Assembly (NCBI GenBank): GCA_003230795.1
Contig: QIGM01000150.1
Span: forward strand, 1-8,890
Direction: 5' to 3'
DNA length: 8,890 nucleotides
Source: a bacterium
Lineage (GTDB): Bacteria > Bdellovibrionota_C > UBA2361 > SZUA-149
Program-made: the position numbers and the translations under genes
In this document: piece by piece, positions 6,852 to 8,890 of the stretch
How positions within the stretch are numbered: the first letter of the stretch is position 1
How the letters are laid out: every line of letters begins with the position of its first letter
The notes under the pieces: generated by a model
The model's database searches: none
The model's input: the letters and a program-made list of their open reading frames with translations, nothing else
Told to the model about the DNA's origin: nothing

Positions 6852-6996
6852 GCTGAAGGAAATTTCGCTAAATGCGGAGAACGTAGGTGATTTAGCTTGC
6901 GTCAGTGTCAATTCGTGCTTACCTATTAATAGTGGGGTCGGTGAGAACAATGTGTATTGATAGTGTCCGATCTTTTAAAGAAAGCAAACGCTCAAA

Positions 6997-7002
6997 CGGA
7001 GG
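6997..7002 (+). promoter_or_regulatory. Ribosome binding site of the acidic-protein gene
   Basis: CGGAGG lies 9 bases before ATG 7012, the strongest Shine-Dalgarno match in the window. It marks 7012 as the start of a new transcription unit after the repeat-bearing gap. Confidence 0.7.
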
Positions 7003-7011
7003 CTTAGCAGT

Positions 7012-7302
7012 ATGTCTGTTTTTTTCGTTCCATATTTTGATGACGTCCCAGCGACTATTGAAGTCAACGGTCACACCTTACTGATTGTTGCCTCGGACTC
7101 CGACGACCTTCAGGAAGAAATGTCTTTTATTGGAGCGAACGAAATTCGTGAGTTCATCGTGGAGAAAGAAGAGGAAGAGATTCCTGAAGTCCTCGCTGAT
7201 TTAGCCGCTGATATCGGCGGCGGCGTGGTGCTCACTCCACCAGGAGTTCGAACGCTCGACATGATTGACGATTTAGTTCGGGAACTCCCCTGGATACACT
7301 GA
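7012..7302 (+). CDS. Small, very acidic protein of unknown function
   Basis: The product is 96 residues with roughly two dozen Asp/Glu against about four Lys/Arg, so it is strongly acidic. It has no signal peptide or membrane segment, so it is probably cytoplasmic. The N-terminal ~35 residues read as beta strands (SVFFVPYF, ATIEVNGHTLLIVAS). The middle is acidic and helical (IREFIVEKEEEEIPEVLADLAA), followed by a glycine turn GGGVVLTPPG. I do not recognise a family. The start is supported by CGGAGG 9 bases upstream. Its stop overlaps the start of the SAF-like gene (TGATG), so the two are co-translated and likely function together, perhaps as a partner or regulator of the exported protein; that is inference. 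Confidence 0.75.
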   Translation: MSVFFVPYFDDVPATIEVNGHTLLIVASDSDDLQEEMSFIGANEIREFIVEKEEEEIPEVLADLAADIGGGVVLTPPGVRTLDMIDDLVRELPWIH

Positions 7303-8018
7303 TGCTCGCTACTCGAGAGCGCCCACATCTACAAACTGCCGACACAAATAAGCCAAAACCTCTTCCCTTTTTAAGCATAGGGCTGTTCTTCTTCTTATCT
7401 TTGACAGTCTGCACAACTCCTACGATCTCCTTAGCAGAAAAGAAATCGCACTTCATTGAAGCATGGCGCACTTCCCGGCCACTACCTATAGGAACAAACC
7501 TGGCAAAGGTTGCGAACCTGCTAGAGAAGAAAATTATCCTAAGACAAGACCTACAAGGCATTCCCATCTCTAGCATGGAGAACTCCTCGCAACTCTACTT
7601 GGCTCGAGCTATGCCAGCCGGCGCCTTCCTTGTTGAAGGAGCGGTAGTGGAGGGAATCCCTGATACTCTTCGCGATCGCGTGCCTCCCACACGCAAGCTC
7701 CTTACTTTCCTAGAAACCCCAACGCATTTGCAGAGCCTAACCTTATGCCGCCCTTATGAACGAGCATCTATGAGTATTATCCGCGGGCAAGAAGTACTCT
7801 ACGAGATTGAAAAAAACGTGGGGGTTGTGTCGTTTCAAATTCCACGCTCTGGGGACTCGGCTACGAAAACCAAGAAAGACGCGAAAAGAACGTTGGACAC
7901 CAAAGGAATCGTTGTTCTTGCACTAAGAGAGGAAGACGCTGCCGCGATTGAAAAGATTTACGACGCAGACTCCGCTCACGTTAACGTGCAATGCTTAAAC
8001 GAAGCGCAGTACGAGTAG
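7302..8018 (+). CDS. Exported SAF-domain-like protein (FlgA/CpaB-type fold), function unknown
   Basis: The product is 238 residues. Residues ~21-45 are a hydrophobic signal or anchor (PFLSIGLFFFLSLTV) ending in SLA-EKK, a plausible signal peptidase I site after Ala45. The protein should therefore be periplasmic or membrane-anchored. The n-region is long (about 20 residues). Residues ~60-118 follow a SAF pattern: 'LPIGTNL' opening strand, 'KKIILRQDLQGIPIS' insertion, and a 'LARAMPAGAFLVEGAVVEG' strand-turn-strand. This motif occurs in FlgA (flagellar P-ring chaperone), CpaB/RcpC (Flp/Tad pilus) and related proteins. The rest (~130-238) is mixed alpha/beta with no motif I recognise. The start overlaps the acidic gene stop. 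A pilus or surface-assembly role is possible by family but no pilus neighbour is present. A perfect inverted repeat begins at the last base of its stop codon. Confidence 0.72.
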   Translation: MLATRERPHLQTADTNKPKPLPFLSIGLFFFLSLTVCTTPTISLAEKKSHFIEAWRTSRPLPIGTNLAKVANLLEKKIILRQDLQGIPISSMENSSQLYLARAMPAGAFLVEGAVVEGIPDTLRDRVPPTRKLLTFLETPTHLQSLTLCRPYERASMSIIRGQEVLYEIEKNVGVVSFQIPRSGDSATKTKKDAKRTLDTKGIVVLALREEDAAAIEKIYDADSAHVNVQCLNEAQYE

Positions 8019-8106
8019 AAAAATAGTATCAGTTCCCACTTACCCCTTTTTTTGATGCCGATTCGGCATCAAAAAAAGGGGTAAGTGGGAACTGATACTA
8101 TTTTTC
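8018..8106. repeat. Perfect 44-bp inverted repeat (1-base centre) between convergent genes
   Basis: The left arm 8018-8061 and right arm 8063-8106 are perfectly complementary around the single base 8062. The core is GATGCCGA-T-TCGGCATC, flanked by T7/A7, C4/G4 and then TAAGTGGGAACTGATACTA with T5 at the outer end. The left arm starts on the last base of the upstream stop codon. Each strand ends in TTTTT, so it can serve as a bidirectional terminator for the SAF-like gene and the transaldolase gene. A perfect 44-bp stem is far longer than an ordinary terminator and suggests a mobile or REP/MITE-like element. Confidence 0.9.
8018..8106. terminator. Bidirectional intrinsic terminator (inferred from the inverted repeat)
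   Basis: The hairpin lies directly at the stop of the plus-strand SAF-like gene and 10 bases past the stop of the minus-strand transaldolase. Both strands read a stable stem ending in five U. The U tracts lie inside the long stem's outer end rather than free, which is atypical, so termination strength is uncertain. Confidence 0.55.
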
Positions 8107-8116
8107 CTCACCAAAA

Positions 8117-8890
8117 CTAAAGAGTCGCCAGCTTAGCCTCAAGAGAAGCGTTAAGATCAGTGAACGACTTGGAGAACTTCTCAACGCCCTCTACTTGCAA
8201 GTGATTGAGTAAGGCATCGATATCAACGCCCAGTTCAAGCAGCCCTGCCTTTGTCGCTTCCGCATCATCTACGTCTTTGGTCAAACGCTCGGATATTTCA
8301 CCGTGATCTACGACTGCCTCTAATGTGTTTGGAGGCATAGTATTAACGGTTTCCGGACCGACTAACTCTTCAACGTAAATTGTGTCACGATACTCTGGAT
8401 TCTTTGTAGAGGTGCTAGCCCACAACGGACGCTGCACTGCTGCTCCGGCAGCTTTCAGATCCGCAAACTGCGCGCCTTCAAAAACTTCCTGGTACGCTTT
8501 ATACGCTAACTTCGAATTCGCGATCCCGAATTTTCCTTTTAGCCCTTTCGCTTTTTCTACGAGAGCTGAGTCAGAAGAATTAGCCGCGATGATTTCGTCG
8601 AGCTTACTATCAACAATTGAATCAACTCGGCTCACAAAAAAGCTAGCGACGGAGCGAATACCATCAATCGCCTCACCGTTCTCCTTGCGAGCACGCAAAC
8701 CATCACAATAGGCGTTCATTACCTCAATGTGATTATCTACTGAGAACAATAAGGTGATGTTAATGTTCAAACCCTTCTCCAAGCACGCTCGCACGGCAGG
8801 AATACCTTCCTTGGTGCCTGGAATTTTGATCATAATATTCGGACGCTCAAGGCGCGCGAATAGTCTTAAGGCTTGGTCTATCGTTGCTTG
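8117..8890 (-). CDS. tal: Transaldolase, C-terminal part (5' end beyond the window)
   Basis: The frame is open from the right edge to TAG at 8117-8119 (257 residues seen). It transfers a dihydroxyacetone unit between sedoheptulose-7-phosphate and glyceraldehyde-3-phosphate in the cytoplasmic pentose phosphate pathway. Diagnostic segments are: RPNIMIKIPGTKEGIPA with the Schiff-base Lys (visible residue 22), LNINITLLFSVDNHIEVMNAY, VASFFVSRVDSIVD, and RPLWASTSTKNPEYRDT followed by YVEELVGPETVNTMPPNTL. The internal ATG at 8833 sits inside the catalytic segment, and 19 in-frame codons upstream (QATIDQALRLFARLERPNI) are transaldolase-like, so the real start lies outside. The family is usually ~360-380 residues in this long form, so roughly a third is missing. 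It converges on the SAF-like gene and is probably unrelated to the regulatory island. C-terminal 'ATL' is intact. Confidence 0.95.
   Translation of the reverse strand, partial: QATIDQALRLFARLERPNIMIKIPGTKEGIPAVRACLEKGLNINITLLFSVDNHIEVMNAYCDGLRARKENGEAIDGIRSVASFFVSRVDSIVDSKLDEIIAANSSDSALVEKAKGLKGKFGIANSKLAYKAYQEVFEGAQFADLKAAGAAVQRPLWASTSTKNPEYRDTIYVEELVGPETVNTMPPNTLEAVVDHGEISERLTKDVDDAEATKAGLLELGVDIDALLNHLQVEGVEKFSKSFTDLNASLEAKLATL

Larger units (their letters stand above)
6760..7011. other. Intergenic region with tandem repeats, promoter for the acidic/SAF pair expected
   Basis: This gap of 252 bases has no gene. It holds the tandem repeats, and downstream of them presumably the promoter for the 7012-8018 operon. 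A weak 7-bp stem (ACGAATA 6752-6758 with TATTCGT 6770-6776) straddles the preceding stop without a U tract. A near-sigma54 element, GGTGATTTAGCTTGC at 6886-6900, has one base too many between GG and GC (11 rather than 10). A clear ribosome site CGGAGG at 6997-7002 precedes ATG 7012. Confidence 0.4.

Noticed and set aside
6886..6900. Sigma54 -24/-12 promoter upstream of the acidic-protein gene
   Set aside because: GG and GC are separated by 11 bases instead of 10 and the -24 box is otherwise poor. No other GG-N10-GC match with TGGCA/TTGC character was found in the gaps on either strand.
7392..7424. Lipoprotein signal (LTVC) in the SAF-like protein
   Set aside because: The residue before Cys37 is Val rather than Gly/Ala/Ser. 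The SLA-EKK site after residue 45 fits signal peptidase I better.

Overview
The window looks like a Gram-negative bacterial chromosome segment of intermediate GC (by eye). It has sigma54-type (NtrC-family) AAA+ regulators, a signal-peptide SAF-domain protein of the FlgA/CpaB sort and a transaldolase. The lineage cannot be fixed from this sequence; a deltaproteobacteria-like or related phylum is a guess. The layout is a two-component/regulator island flanked by two unrelated small transcription units.

Left part, minus strand (1-3274): a response regulator with a C-terminal zinc ribbon, then a very large membrane histidine kinase. They are joined by a TAATG stop/start overlap. The kinase is cut by the left edge just inside its ATP-binding domain. 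Its N-terminal ~560 residues read as about 18 membrane helices in three blocks of six.

Middle, plus strand, divergent (3583-6759): two consecutive NtrC-like proteins (receiver, AAA+, Fis-like helix-turn-helix), again joined by TAATG, then a small helix-turn-helix protein 2 bases later. The first NtrC-like protein is a pseudo-ATPase: Walker A Lys is Arg, the Walker B second acid is His, and the GAFTGA loop and arginine fingers are absent. The second has all AAA+ motifs intact, with GAYTGA in place of GAFTGA, but its receiver has Glu instead of the phospho-Asp. Its reading frame is broken by an apparent single-base loss near 5129. The 308-base divergent gap carries TTTAGT/ACTAAA half-sites and a GAGA-loop hairpin.

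Right part: a 252-base gap with three tandem 16-bp repeats, then an overlapping gene pair (a very acidic 96-aa protein and a secreted or membrane-anchored SAF-like protein). Next is a perfect 44-bp inverted repeat between convergent genes, then the 3' two-thirds of a transaldolase running off the right edge.

Inferred working model: the multi-helix kinase senses a membrane or envelope signal and phosphorylates the zinc-ribbon regulator. The divergent dead/active NtrC-like pair plus the small DNA-binding protein set transcription from sigma54 promoters, with control by partner binding rather than by phosphorylation of their own receivers. No convincing sigma54 promoter is visible inside the window, so the targets are probably elsewhere. 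The link between the two divergent operons is inferred only from adjacency and shared family.
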